Shown in pieces: positions 1-8,402 of a stretch of DNA of 64,000 nucleotides (positions are counted from its first letter, which is position 1; every line of letters begins with the position of its first letter). Where the stretch lies: NCBI RefSeq assembly GCF_003201205.1, contig NZ_QICN01000001.1, positions 248,001 to 312,000 of the forward strand, read 5' to 3'. A model generated the notes under the pieces. The model was not told where the DNA came from, did no database searches, and saw only the letters and a program-made list of their open reading frames with translations. The DNA is from Sinimarinibacterium flocculans. Its GTDB lineage: Bacteria > Pseudomonadota > Gammaproteobacteria > Nevskiales > Nevskiaceae. The position numbers and the translations under genes are program-made.

Positions 1-431
1 ACGCGAGCCCGCTCGCCGCCGGACAGCGCCGTGTACGGTCGGCTGCGCAGGTGGTCGGTCGCGGTCAGGCGCAGGGCCGCATCGACGATGGCGCGTTCTC
101 GCGCCGGGTGCGATGCCGAAGCCGGCAGGCGGCCCATCGCCACGACGTCCTCGACGGCGAAGGCGAAGCTCAGCTCGTGACGCTGCGGCAGCACGGCCCG
201 CAGCGTGGCCAGCTGCGGCAGCGGCCAGTCCGTCAGCGGGCGGGCGTTGAACGCGATGGTGCCGGCCTGCACGCGACGATCGCCCGCGAGCAGGTTCAGC
301 AACGTGGACTTGCCGGCGCCATTGGGACCGAGGATGGCATGCACCTCACCCGGGCCGACGCTCAGCGAGACGTCACGCAGCAGGTGCTGTGCGCCGAGGC
401 GGTAACCGAGCCCGTCGGCGTGCAGCGTCAT
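1..431 (-). CDS. hmuV: Hemin ABC transporter ATP-binding protein (3' end cut by window edge)
   Basis: This is the N-terminal part of an ABC ATPase that would energise hemin import through the adjacent FecCD permease. The translated start (MTLHADGLGYRLG) leads into a Walker A motif GPNGAGKST. The ABC signature LSGGERAR lies right at the window edge, so Walker B and the H-loop are outside. Its ATG overlaps the TGA of the upstream permease by 4 bases (ATGA), which indicates translational coupling. The hemin assignment rests on the neighbouring hemP gene and Fur box; the ATPase alone could equally serve a siderophore or cobalamin system. Confidence 0.85.
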   Translation of the reverse strand, partial: MTLHADGLGYRLGAQHLLRDVSLSVGPGEVHAILGPNGAGKSTLLNLLAGDRRVQAGTIAFNARPLTDWPLPQLATLRAVLPQRHELSFAFAVEDVVAMGRLPASASHPARERAIVDAALRLTATDHLRSRPYTALSGGERAR

Positions 432-1486
432 GACAGTTCCGCGCCGCCGCGGTAGCGCAGCAGCAGGGCCAGGAAGAAGGGGCCGCCGACGAGTGCCGTC
501 AGAATGCCGACCGGCAGCTCCGCCGGCATGAACAGCGTGCGGGCCAGCGTATCGGCGACCAGCAGCAGCAGCGCACCGAGCAGACCGCTGAGCGGCAGCA
601 CGAGACGGTGATCCGGGCCGACCCACAGGCGGACCAGGTGCGGCACGATCAGGCCGACGAAGCCGATGATGCCGGCGAGGGCAACGGCGATCCCCGCCGC
701 GACGACGATGGCCAGCGTCAGCCGGCGTTTCAGCGCCTCGACGTCCACGCCCAGGTGGCGCGCCTCGGCTTCACCGAGCAGCAGGGCATTGAGCGCGCGC
801 GCCCGCAGACCGATCCAGGTCGCGGCGATCAGCAGCAGCGGGACACCGACGGCGAGATCGGCCAGTCCCGCGCGCGCCAGCGAGCCGAACATCCACAGCG
901 TGACCGCGCGCAGGGCGAAGTCGTCGGCGACATAGGACAGCAGGCCGATGCCGGCACCGGCGACAGCATTGAGCGCGAGCCCCGCCAGCAGCATCGTCGC
1001 CACCTGGGTGCGGCCGCCGACCAGGGCCAGGCGCAGCACCGCCCAGGCCGCGATCGCGGCGCCGGCGAAGCTCGCCAGCGGCAGTCCCAGTGCGACCGGC
1101 ACCAGGCCGGTTCCGAGCACCAGGTAGGCGGCGGCGGAGAGCGCGGCGCCCGAAGAGACGCCGACGAGGCCCGGCTCGGCGAGCGGATTGCGCAGCAGTG
1201 CCTGCATGCCGGCGCCGGCGATGCCCAGCGCCGCGCCGATCGCGAGTGCGAGGACGATGCGGGGCAGCCGAATCTGCCAGAGCACGGCGTGCTCATAGTC
1301 GGCGAGCGCCGTGGCATTGCCGATGGCGGCGAGCAGGCGCCCGGGGGCGATCGGGACCGGGCCGAGGCTCAGCGCGACGAGGCAGACGCAGGCCAGCGCG
1401 AGCACCAGGCCGGCGACACGGCGGGACAGGCCGCGGCCGGGTCGGGCACGGTGGAGCATGCTGGAAAACGTTTCTGCGGAAGCCAT
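428..1486 (-). CDS. hmuU: FecCD-family hemin permease
   Basis: This is the inner-membrane permease subunit of an iron-complex ABC importer. After a short arginine-rich cytoplasmic N-terminus there is a long series of hydrophobic helices with typical FecCD sequence (LWQIRLPRIVLALAIGAALGIAG and NPLAEPGLVGVSSGAAL). I chose the ATG at 1486 (MASAETF, 352 aa). An ATG at 1459 (MLHRARPG, 343 aa) is also possible, and the reading frame continues to 1567 without a better start. It lies 109 bases after hemP and overlaps hmuV by 4 bases, so the three are probably one operon. No HmuT, HmuS or TonB receptor gene lies between hemP and hmuU; these are elsewhere or absent. Confidence 0.85.
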   Translation of the reverse strand: MASAETFSSMLHRARPGRGLSRRVAGLVLALACVCLVALSLGPVPIAPGRLLAAIGNATALADYEHAVLWQIRLPRIVLALAIGAALGIAGAGMQALLRNPLAEPGLVGVSSGAALSAAAYLVLGTGLVPVALGLPLASFAGAAIAAWAVLRLALVGGRTQVATMLLAGLALNAVAGAGIGLLSYVADDFALRAVTLWMFGSLARAGLADLAVGVPLLLIAATWIGLRARALNALLLGEAEARHLGVDVEALKRRLTLAIVVAAGIAVALAGIIGFVGLIVPHLVRLWVGPDHRLVLPLSGLLGALLLLVADTLARTLFMPAELPVGILTALVGGPFFLALLLRYRGGAELS

Positions 1487-1595
1487 CGGGCCGCAGCGTA
1501 GCAAAGCGCGCCTCGCCGCTCTGGACGCGCAAAACAAAAAAAAGCGGCGGTGCCGGGAAGGCACCACCGCCGCGACCGTAGCGGGCGAGTCGGGG

Positions 1596-1778
1596 TTACT
1601 TGTTGAGAATCAGGCGATCGTTGCGGGTGCGCAGCAGCCGGTATTCCTCGCCACGATGTTCGATGACGATCTCGCGGCTCCCGCGCAGCAACTCGTCGCT
1701 GTTGACGCGGACGATGGCGGGGTTGCGCGGGGCGCGGGCGGCAGGGGTCTGGGCGGGCAGGCGAACGACGACGGTCAT
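1596..1778 (-). CDS. hemP: Hemin uptake protein HemP
   Basis: This is a 60-residue protein beginning MTVVVRLPAQTPAARAP and ending with the conserved HemP core (RVNSDELLRGSREIVIEHRGEEYRLLRTRNDRLILNK). HemP proteins are small factors encoded at the head of heme-uptake operons; their exact role is not settled, though a regulatory function has been reported in some bacteria. The start is set by a GGAG Shine-Dalgarno sequence just upstream of the ATG at 1778. The frame is open further upstream to 1826, but that extension crosses the Fur box and is not credible. Confidence 0.88.
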   Translation of the reverse strand: MTVVVRLPAQTPAARAPRNPAIVRVNSDELLRGSREIVIEHRGEEYRLLRTRNDRLILNK

Positions 1779-1811
1779 GGGACACTCCAGGCAGTGGATG
1801 CGATAACGAAT

Positions 1812-1830
1812 AGTAATGATTATCATTTAA
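1812..1830. promoter_or_regulatory. Fur box upstream of hemP
   Basis: The core AATGATTATCATT at 1815-1827 is a perfect inverted repeat around a central T and matches the Fur consensus built from GATAAT hexamers. It lies 34 bases upstream of the hemP ATG, so iron-loaded Fur should repress hemP-hmuU-hmuV. Confidence 0.85.
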
Positions 1831-1910
1831 GTGTCAACAGGGTATCTGCCGGATGCTCGGATTCCGTCACGGCCGCCCGGAGCGGCGCTGCTATACTGCT
1901 GGGCTCGCGC

Positions 1911-1995
1911 GCGAAAGTGGCGGAATTGGTAGACGCACTGGATTTAGGTTCCAGCGCCTAGCGGCGTGAGAGTTCGAGTCTCTCCTTTCGCACCA
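1911..1995 (+). tRNA. tRNA-Leu (anticodon UAG)
   Basis: The acceptor stem GCGAAAG (1911-1917) pairs with CTTTCGC (1985-1991), followed by an encoded ACCA. The anticodon stem CTGGA/TCCAG holds the loop TTTAGGT, giving anticodon UAG. A variable arm of class II size is present, and the T arm contains GTTCGAGTC. A TATACT hexamer at 1892-1897 is a plausible -10 element; no good -35 is visible. Confidence 0.95.
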
Positions 1996-2057
1996 CCGGC
2001 CTGACGCGCAGCCCCGATAGCAGTCCAACAACCAGCCTCAAGAGCCTTCAAAGCAAT

Positions 2058-3386
2058 ATGGAAGTGAATGTCGAATCGCCGGGCGGCTTGCGCCGGCAGA
2101 TGCGTGTGCGTGTGCCTGCGGACCGCGTGGCGAAGGCGGTCGACGACCGTCTCAAGCGCTACGCCAGCCGCGCCAAGCTCCCGGGCTTCCGCCCCGGCAA
2201 GGCGCCGCGCAAGGTGATCGAGCAGCAGTTCGGCGACTCGGCGCGCATGGACGCGATTTCCGACATCGTCCAGCAGACGTATCCCGAGGCCCTGAGCCAG
2301 GCCGGCGTCAATCCTGCCGGCCAGCCGAAGATCGACATCACTGCCGAGAAGGCCGGCGAGCCGCTCGAGTACGTGGCGCATTTCGAGGTGTACCCCGAAG
2401 TCCAGCTGCAGGCACTCGACCGCCTGGCCATCGACCGTCCCGTGGTCGAGGTGACCGATGCCGACGTCGACCGCCTGGTGGAGAACCTGCGCAAGGCGCG
2501 TCGCAGCTACGACGCCGTGGAGCGCGCCGCCGCCGCGGGCGACCGCGTGACCGTGGACTTTCTCGGCAAGGTGGACGGTGAGGCCTTCGCCGGTGGCGAG
2601 GGCAAGGACGTCCAGTTCGAGATCGGCGCCAGCCAGTTCCTGCCGGACCTCGAGAACGGGGTCGTCGGCCACTCCGCCGGCGAGACCTTCAGCGTCGACG
2701 TGAACTTCCCCGAGGACTACCGCGCCGAGAACCTGCGCGGCAAGACCGCACAGTTCGAAGTGTCGCTGAAGACGGTCGAGGCGGCGACGCTGCCGGCCAT
2801 CGACGCAGAGTTCCTCAAGGCCCACAACGTCGACGAGGCCGCGGGCGAAGCCGGGCTGCGCGACAAGTGCCGCGCCGCGCTGGAGAAGGAGCGCGACAAG
2901 GGCGTGCAGAACCGGCTCAAGGCGCAGGCGCTCGACCAGCTGCTCGAAACCAATCCCATCGACGTTCCGGACGCGCTGGTGCAGCAGGAGATTCCGCGCC
3001 TGCGCCAGGAAGCCGCTGCGCGCATGAACATGCCGGCCGCTGACGCCGAGAAGCTCGAGCAGATGATGCCGGGCAACCTGTTCGAGCCGTCGGCGCGGCG
3101 CCGCGTGAGCCTGGGCCTGCTGGTCGGCGAGGTGATCAAGGCCAAGCAGATCAAGCTCGATCCGGAGCGGCTCGACAAGGCGCTCGACGGCATCGCCGCA
3201 GACTACGAGCAGCCCGAGCAGGTCAAGGCCTACTATCGCTCGCGCCAGGACCTGATGCAGGGCCTGAGCGCCATGGTGATGGAAGAGCAGGTCGTCGACG
3301 CGCTGCTGGCGGGCGTGCAGCCCAGGGAGCAGCCGATGACGCTCGACGAGCTGCTGAACCCGAAGGCGGCGGCAGCGCAGTCCTGA
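2058..3386 (+). CDS. tig: Trigger factor
   Basis: This is a ribosome-associated chaperone and peptidyl-prolyl isomerase of 442 aa, the usual family length. The ribosome-binding signature GFRPGKAPRKVIEQQFG is near residues 43-60. The FKBP-type PPIase domain follows (GDRVTVDFLGKVDGEAF to about residue 245), then the helical C-terminal domain that forms the chaperone arms. It begins the conserved tig-clpP-clpX order, with tRNA-Leu immediately upstream. The first ATG of the alignable sequence is used. Confidence 0.97.
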   Translation: MEVNVESPGGLRRQMRVRVPADRVAKAVDDRLKRYASRAKLPGFRPGKAPRKVIEQQFGDSARMDAISDIVQQTYPEALSQAGVNPAGQPKIDITAEKAGEPLEYVAHFEVYPEVQLQALDRLAIDRPVVEVTDADVDRLVENLRKARRSYDAVERAAAAGDRVTVDFLGKVDGEAFAGGEGKDVQFEIGASQFLPDLENGVVGHSAGETFSVDVNFPEDYRAENLRGKTAQFEVSLKTVEAATLPAIDAEFLKAHNVDEAAGEAGLRDKCRAALEKERDKGVQNRLKAQALDQLLETNPIDVPDALVQQEIPRLRQEAAARMNMPAADAEKLEQMMPGNLFEPSARRRVSLGLLVGEVIKAKQIKLDPERLDKALDGIAADYEQPEQVKAYYRSRQDLMQGLSAMVMEEQVVDALLAGVQPREQPMTLDELLNPKAAAAQS

Positions 3387-3460
3387 GCGTCTGCGACGGT
3401 CAGATGGTTTCCGAGTGCACAGGTCTTGCATAGACCCCGCAAGCCCCGATTGAGCTGAAG

Positions 3461-4096
3461 ATGAACGACAACCCGATCCGATCCCTGCCTGCGCGGGCGC
3501 AACACCTGGTCCCGATGGTGGTCGAGCAGACCGCCCGTGGCGAGCGCGCCTTCGACATCTATTCGCGACTGCTCAAGGAGCGCGTGATCTTCATCGTCGG
3601 ACCGATCGACGATTTCATGGCGAATCTGGTCGTCGCGCAGCTGCTGTTCCTCGAGTCCGAGAACCCGGACAAGGACATCCACCTGTACATCAACTCGCCG
3701 GGCGGTGTGATCACCTCGGGCCTGTCGATCTACGACACGATGCGCTTCATCAAGCCGGATGTCGGCACGATGTGCATCGGACAGGCGGCCAGCATGGGGG
3801 CGTTCCTGCTGTGTGCCGGCGCCAAGGGCAAGCGGTTCGCCCTGCCGAACGCGCGGGTGATGATCCACCAGCCGTCCGGCGGCGCCCAGGGACAGGCGAC
3901 CGACATCGAGATCCAGGCCCGCGAGATCCTGTACCTGCGCGAGCAGCTCAACAAGATCATGTCGGAGCACACCGGCCAGCCGATCGAGCGCATTGCCCGC
4001 GACGTGGAGCGCGACTTCTTCATGAATGCCGAGCAGGCGAAGGAGTACGGGGTGATCGACCAGATCGTGACCCAACGGAGCGGTTCGGCGGCCTGA
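3461..4096 (+). CDS. clpP: ATP-dependent Clp protease proteolytic subunit
   Basis: This is the 211-aa serine protease subunit of ClpXP. The catalytic triad is Ser111 (in GQAASMGAF), His136 (in MIHQPSGG) and Asp185 (in [11 protein letters not shown]), the same residue numbers as the E. coli precursor. The N-terminus ([10 protein letters not shown]) is the short propeptide expected for the family. It lies 74 bases after tig and 102 bases before clpX. A GC hairpin (4106-4111 with 4115-4120) follows the stop and may partially terminate transcription. Confidence 0.98.
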   Translation: MNDNPIRSLPARAQHLVPMVVEQTARGERAFDIYSRLLKERVIFIVGPIDDFMANLVVAQLLFLESENPDKDIHLYINSPGGVITSGLSIYDTMRFIKPDVGTMCIGQAASMGAFLLCAGAKGKRFALPNARVMIHQPSGGAQGQATDIEIQAREILYLREQLNKIMSEHTGQPIERIARDVERDFFMNAEQAKEYGVIDQIVTQRSGSAA

Positions 4097-4130
4097 ACGG
4101 TCGTCCGGGGCGTTGCCCCGAGTACGGGTT

Positions 4131-4158
4131 TTGCAGCCAAATGACACTGTGCTATACA
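4131..4158 (+). promoter_or_regulatory. Probable sigma-70 promoter of clpX
   Basis: TTGCAG at 4131-4136 and TATACA at 4153-4158 are separated by 16 bp, a good vegetative promoter about 40 bases upstream of the clpX ATG. It would allow clpX expression independent of clpP. Confidence 0.6.
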
Positions 4159-4198
4159 GCTAGGGCCAGTCTCAGGCAGAGGTAGACAAGGTAGGACG

Positions 4199-5473
4199 AT
4201 GACGAACGAGACGCGCAGCGGATCTCACAACGGCCGGGTGCTCTATTGCTCTTTCTGCGGCAAGAGCGAGCACGAAGTACGCAAGCTGATCGCCGGTCCG
4301 TCGGTGTACATCTGCGACGAGTGCGTCGATCTGTGCAACGACATCATCCGTGAAGAAGTTCACGCCAAGCCGCAGACCAAGGGGCTGCCCAAGCCGCAGG
4401 AAATCCGGGCGGTCCTGGACGAGTACGTGATCGGGCAGGACCAGGCCAAGAAGATTCTGTCGGTCGCGGTCTACAACCACTACAAGCGGTTGTCGCTGCG
4501 CGGTTCCGACGGTGTCGAGATCGCGAAGTCCAATATCCTGCTGATCGGCCCGACCGGCTCCGGCAAGACCCTGCTGGCCGAGACCCTGGCGCGCCTGCTC
4601 GACGTGCCGTTCGCCATTGCCGACGCGACCACGCTGACCGAGGCGGGCTACGTCGGCGAGGATGTCGAGAACATCATCGCGCGCCTGCTGCAGAAGTGCG
4701 ACTACGACATCGACAAGGCGCAGCGCGGCATCGTCTACATCGACGAGATCGACAAGATCTCGCGCAAGTCCGAGAACCCGAGCATCACGCGGGACGTGTC
4801 GGGCGAGGGCGTGCAGCAGGCGCTGCTCAAGCTGATCGAGGGCACGATCGCCAGCGTGCCGCCGCAGGGCGGGCGCAAGCATCCGCAGCAGGAGTTCCTG
4901 CAGGTCAATACCGGCAGCATCCTGTTCATCTGCGGTGGCGCCTTCGCCGGTCTGGACAAGGTGATCCAGCAGCGCTCGGAGCGCACCGGCATCGGCTTTT
5001 CGGCCGAGGTGAAGTCGGACAAGGATTCGAAGCGCACCTCCGAGCTGCTGTCGCGCGTCGAACCGGACGACCTGATCCGCTTCGGCATGATTCCGGAGTT
5101 CATCGGGCGCCTGCCGGTGGCCGCGGTGCTTGAGGAACTCGACGAGCCGGCGCTGATGGCCATCCTCAAGGAGCCCAAGAACGCCCTGGTCAAGCAGTAC
5201 GCCAAGCTGTTCAACATGGAAGGCGTGCAGCTCGAGTTCCGCGAGGAAGCGCTGCATGCGATCGCCACCAAGGCCAAGGAGCGCAAGACCGGCGCGCGCG
5301 GCCTGCGCACGATCATGGAGAACATCCTGCTCGACGTCATGTACGACCTGCCGTCGATGCAGAACGTCAGCAAGGTCGTCGTCGACGATGCCGTCGTGCG
5401 TGGAGAGGCCAAGCCGTTCATCGTCTACGAGAACGCCGAGGCCAAGCACGGTGCGAAGAGCACGGCCGCCTGA
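4199..5473 (+). CDS. clpX: ATP-dependent Clp protease ATP-binding subunit ClpX
   Basis: This is the 424-aa AAA+ unfoldase that feeds substrates to ClpP. The N-terminal zinc-binding domain carries CSFCGK and CDECVDLC (four cysteines). The AAA+ core has Walker A GPTGSGKT, the pore-loop motif GYVGED, and Walker B IVYIDEID. The IGF tripeptide that docks to ClpP is present in [11 protein letters not shown]. Length and domain order are canonical. It is preceded by its own probable promoter and followed by a strong terminator hairpin. Confidence 0.98.
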   Translation: MTNETRSGSHNGRVLYCSFCGKSEHEVRKLIAGPSVYICDECVDLCNDIIREEVHAKPQTKGLPKPQEIRAVLDEYVIGQDQAKKILSVAVYNHYKRLSLRGSDGVEIAKSNILLIGPTGSGKTLLAETLARLLDVPFAIADATTLTEAGYVGEDVENIIARLLQKCDYDIDKAQRGIVYIDEIDKISRKSENPSITRDVSGEGVQQALLKLIEGTIASVPPQGGRKHPQQEFLQVNTGSILFICGGAFAGLDKVIQQRSERTGIGFSAEVKSDKDSKRTSELLSRVEPDDLIRFGMIPEFIGRLPVAAVLEELDEPALMAILKEPKNALVKQYAKLFNMEGVQLEFREEALHAIATKAKERKTGARGLRTIMENILLDVMYDLPSMQNVSKVVVDDAVVRGEAKPFIVYENAEAKHGAKSTAA

Positions 5474-5483
5474 GACCGCACTG

Positions 5484-5981
5484 GTGTTCCGAGCAAGGCC
5501 CCGCTTCGCGGGGCTTTTGCTTTGGGGCGCGGTTTTCGTCGGTGGATGGGGACCGGCCGGTGCGGCGGAAAGCTGTCGAAACGCGGAGCTGGTCCGTGTC
5601 CACGACGGCGACACCGTGAGCCTGCGCTGCGATACGGGGCTGGTGAAGCTGCGCTTCGCCGACATCGACGCGCCGGAATACCGTCAGCCCGGCGGCCGGC
5701 AGGCGCGCGAGGCCCTGGTCGCATTGCTCGACGGCTGCCGCCTCGTCGTCGAGACACGGGCCACGGATCGCTACGGCCGTCGCATCGGCGACATCCTGGT
5801 CGGCGACGAGAAGGTCTCCCTGCGGCTGGTGTCGCAGGGCTGGGCCTGGTGCGGTCCGCGTTCGGCACGAACGTGCCGCTCGCGGCAGGATGCGGCGCGG
5901 GACGCCCGGCGCGGCCTGTGGCAGGACGCTGCGCCGGTGCCGCCCTGGCGCTGGCGCGAGCAGCATCCGTACCGGCCGTGA
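5484..5981 (+). CDS. Secreted staphylococcal nuclease-like (SNase) protein
   Basis: The protein has about 165 aa. A hydrophobic signal segment (FAGLLLWGAVFVGGWGPAGA) is followed by an SNase fold: VRVHDGDTVSLRC, LRFADIDAPEYRQPGGRQAREAL and DRYGRRIGDILVGD, with the conserved Asp and Arg residues of the thermonuclease active site. The family cleaves phosphodiesters in DNA or RNA with calcium. The start is uncertain: there is no in-frame ATG near, GTG at 5484 gives a good signal peptide with basic residues, but the RBS is weak and the clpX terminator overlaps codons 4-12. Confidence 0.8.
   Translation: MFRARPRFAGLLLWGAVFVGGWGPAGAAESCRNAELVRVHDGDTVSLRCDTGLVKLRFADIDAPEYRQPGGRQAREALVALLDGCRLVVETRATDRYGRRIGDILVGDEKVSLRLVSQGWAWCGPRSARTCRSRQDAARDARRGLWQDAAPVPPWRWREQHPYRP
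5494..5518 (+). terminator. Rho-independent terminator after clpX
   Basis: GCCCCG (5498-5503) pairs with CGGGGC (5509-5514) around a CTTCG loop, followed by TTTT at 5515-5518. It lies 20 bases after the clpX stop. It falls inside the most likely signal-peptide coding region of the next gene, which needs explaining. Confidence 0.8.
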
Positions 5982-5990
5982 ACGAGAACG

Positions 5991-6013
5991 CCCCCGGCCG
6001 CTGGCCGGGGGCG
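5991..6013. terminator. GC-rich hairpin after the nuclease gene
   Basis: GCCCCCGGCC (5991-6000) and GGCCGGGGGC (6004-6013) form a perfect 10-bp stem with a 3-base loop, 9 bases after the stop codon. There is no T-run, so it may stabilise the 3' end or terminate weakly. Confidence 0.5.
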
Positions 6014-6088
6014 ATGCCGGCCGCGGGGGCACCCGGGGGAGGGTAGCGGCAGGCGCGGCTACCTTAGTGGTTTGGCCTGCCGGCGCCT

Positions 6089-6106
6089 ATTAGCCGAAAG
6101 GCTAAT
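6089..6106. terminator. Perfect ATTAGCC/GGCTAAT hairpin between convergent genes
   Basis: A 7-bp perfect stem with a GAAA tetraloop lies between the convergent nuclease and fimX-like genes, 19 bases beyond the fimX-like stop. It lacks a T-run on either strand. It is likely a 3'-end structure; terminator function is inferred only from position. Confidence 0.4.
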
Positions 6107-6124
6107 GTGCGCGGCGCCGGGCGG

Positions 6125-8233
6125 TCAGGTGCGTACGTCCGCCGACAGCAGCACGACCTCGGGTTCCTGCACGTGGTAACCCTGGATGAAGTTCACGCCC
6201 ATCTGCCACAGACGCGCCATCACGTTGGCGTCCTCGACATGAGAGACGATGACCTTGATCTGCTTGTTCTTTGCCAGCTCCATCAGGCTCGTCATCTTGC
6301 GATGCGTCTCCTTGTCGTTGAAGTTGGTCGTGAACGACGGATGGAACTTGATGAACTGCATCGGGATGTGCTCGATCAGCTGCGCCGAGTTCGAGCCGGT
6401 GCCGAAATGCTCGATGGCGATCTGGGCGCCGACGTCGAGCAGTGCCTTGGTGATCAGGCGTGCCTTGCGGATGTGGTTCTGGACCACGGCCTCCTGCATC
6501 TCGAAGACGATCTCGCCGGGCCTGAGCGCCCGGGTCCGGAGCTGCTCGCCGACCCAGGCGGCAAAGCCCTCGGCGTCCTTGAGCGAATCCTGCGACAGCT
6601 TGACGAACAGGCTCGACACTTCCTGCGCGCTGTCGCGCTTGGCCTGGACCTTGAGCGCCCGGCTGGTGACCCAGCGGTCGATCGACGTCAGCAGACCGTG
6701 CTTCTCGGCGGCGCCGATGAACTCGGACGCATGCAGCTCCTTGCCGTTCTCGTCGATCACGCGCACGAGCACGTCGAAGTGCTGGCGGGTGTCGCCCTCG
6801 AGGCTGGCGATCGACTGGTAAGCGAGCTTGAGGCGATTGTCTTCAAGCGCCTTCTTGACCATCGCCGCCTTGCGCGCGTCGTCGCGTTCCTGCAGCGAGG
6901 TGCGGGCGTTCGGACCCAGGTTGGCGAACTGGTTGCCACCCTTGGCCGAGATCGCCCGGCTGTCCTGGACCAGCTCCGCGGTCACGGTCGCCGCCTGTTC
7001 GCTGCCCGAGAACGGGTAGGCGGCCACCGTCAGCGACAGATGCGCTTCGTGGCCGGCGGTGTTGAAGATCTGCTTGGCGGCGTCGCGGACCAGCGCCTCG
7101 CCGATCTCGACGATCTCGCCCGGCGTCGGGCGCGAGACCAGACAGGCAATCTCGTGCGTCGAGAAGCGGTAGAGCTGATCCTGCGGCTGCAGCCGCTCGC
7201 GCAGCCAGGCCTGGAACTGCTCGACGGCCTCGGCGGCATCGTGCAGGCCGAGACGCTGCTCCGTGCCGGCGAAGTCGTCGATCAGGCACAACAGCACGGC
7301 GCGCTGCTCCGACGGCTTGCCGGCACCGGCAATGGCCGCGGCCAGCGCCTCGAAGTAGGCGAGGCGATCGCTCGGCGCTACCGCGGCCTGCGCCGTCGTG
7401 GCCGGGGCCGCAGCGGGTTCCGAGCGGATCAGCATCTCGATCAGATGCTCGCCGTCGGCGCTGCCGAGCGTCAGGTGCGCGCCGATCGACACGCGGCGGC
7501 CGTCCTTGTGCAGCAGGCAGCACTCCAGCGGCCGGCCTTCGTTCTTGCCGCGCAGGAACAGCTTGAGATGTTCCTTGACCTTGGGCTGATGGTCGTCCGC
7601 GACCAGGTCCATCAGTGGCAACGCCGTCAGGTCGTCGGCACGCTCGTAGCCGAGCAGCTGCGCAAATGCCGGGTTGACCTCGGAGAGGATGCCTTCCTGG
7701 ATATGCGCGATGGCGTCGTTGGTCCCGGCGATGAGCTGCTGGTGCCGCGACTCGAAATCCTCCAGCCGCTGGCGGGTGCTGCGCAGCTCGCGCAGCTGCG
7801 AATGCTTGGCGATCTCGCGCAGCACCACCAGCTCCAGGTGGCGCATGTGCCGCAGATCTTCGTTAGAGACGACGTCGCTGGCGCCGGCCGCCAGGGCCGC
7901 AACGGAGTCTTCGGCGGTGATCTGCGGACTGAGTACCAGCACTGGCAGGTCGGGCATCAGGCGCCGCTGCAGGTCGAGCACATCCTTGATCGGGGCTGCG
8001 GGGAGCGCGTCGACGCAGACCAGCACGTCGGGCGTGCCGCCGCGCAGCGCGTTCTCCACATCCTCGAGGTCGGTGACCCATGCGCAGCGTACCGGGTGCC
8101 CGGCGTTGCGCAGGTAGCTTTCGATGCGTTTGCCGACGCTTTCCGATTCGGCGACGACCAGCATGACGTGGCTCGGCGCGCTGCTGGCGGCCACGTCCTG
8201 CCGGGCGACCCGGGCGGCTTCAGCGGCGCACAT
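6125..8233 (-). CDS. fimX: FimX-like cyclic-di-GMP receptor (REC-PAS-degenerate GGDEF-degenerate EAL)
   Basis: The protein has about 702 aa from ATG 8233; ATG 8164 would give 679 aa and the frame is open to 8350. An N-terminal receiver-like domain (VMLVVAESESVGKRIESYLRNAG) is followed by a PAS domain (GTNDAIAHIQEGILSEVNPAF), a GGDEF-like domain and an EAL-like domain. The GGDEF motif is lost (FSTHEIACLVSR in that region). The EAL motif reads DVLVR, and IEHFGTG replaces the usual DDFGTG. This matches FimX, a non-catalytic c-di-GMP receptor that controls type IV pilus assembly and twitching from the cell pole. No pil genes are in the window. Confidence 0.82.
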   Translation of the reverse strand: MCAAEAARVARQDVAASSAPSHVMLVVAESESVGKRIESYLRNAGHPVRCAWVTDLEDVENALRGGTPDVLVCVDALPAAPIKDVLDLQRRLMPDLPVLVLSPQITAEDSVAALAAGASDVVSNEDLRHMRHLELVVLREIAKHSQLRELRSTRQRLEDFESRHQQLIAGTNDAIAHIQEGILSEVNPAFAQLLGYERADDLTALPLMDLVADDHQPKVKEHLKLFLRGKNEGRPLECCLLHKDGRRVSIGAHLTLGSADGEHLIEMLIRSEPAAAPATTAQAAVAPSDRLAYFEALAAAIAGAGKPSEQRAVLLCLIDDFAGTEQRLGLHDAAEAVEQFQAWLRERLQPQDQLYRFSTHEIACLVSRPTPGEIVEIGEALVRDAAKQIFNTAGHEAHLSLTVAAYPFSGSEQAATVTAELVQDSRAISAKGGNQFANLGPNARTSLQERDDARKAAMVKKALEDNRLKLAYQSIASLEGDTRQHFDVLVRVIDENGKELHASEFIGAAEKHGLLTSIDRWVTSRALKVQAKRDSAQEVSSLFVKLSQDSLKDAEGFAAWVGEQLRTRALRPGEIVFEMQEAVVQNHIRKARLITKALLDVGAQIAIEHFGTGSNSAQLIEHIPMQFIKFHPSFTTNFNDKETHRKMTSLMELAKNKQIKVIVSHVEDANVMARLWQMGVNFIQGYHVQEPEVVLLSADVRT

Positions 8234-8402
8234 GGCCCACCTGGATCGGTGCCTGCGGTGCGGTTCGCAACGGGATATCCGGCATGGTTTCGTTGTTGTC
8301 GATGCGGCACATCTCGCAGTTCCCTTGCTGGTCAGCCGACGCCGCCGCAACCGTCGTTTCCGGACGGATGGCGCGCCGCATCAACAACCGTCTGGGCCGT
8401 GG

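Noticed and set aside
5572-5600. Another TGTCGAAA sequence resembling the ECF42 -35 element
   Set aside because: It lies inside the nuclease gene, has no CGAC at 17-bp spacing and no downstream gene start.
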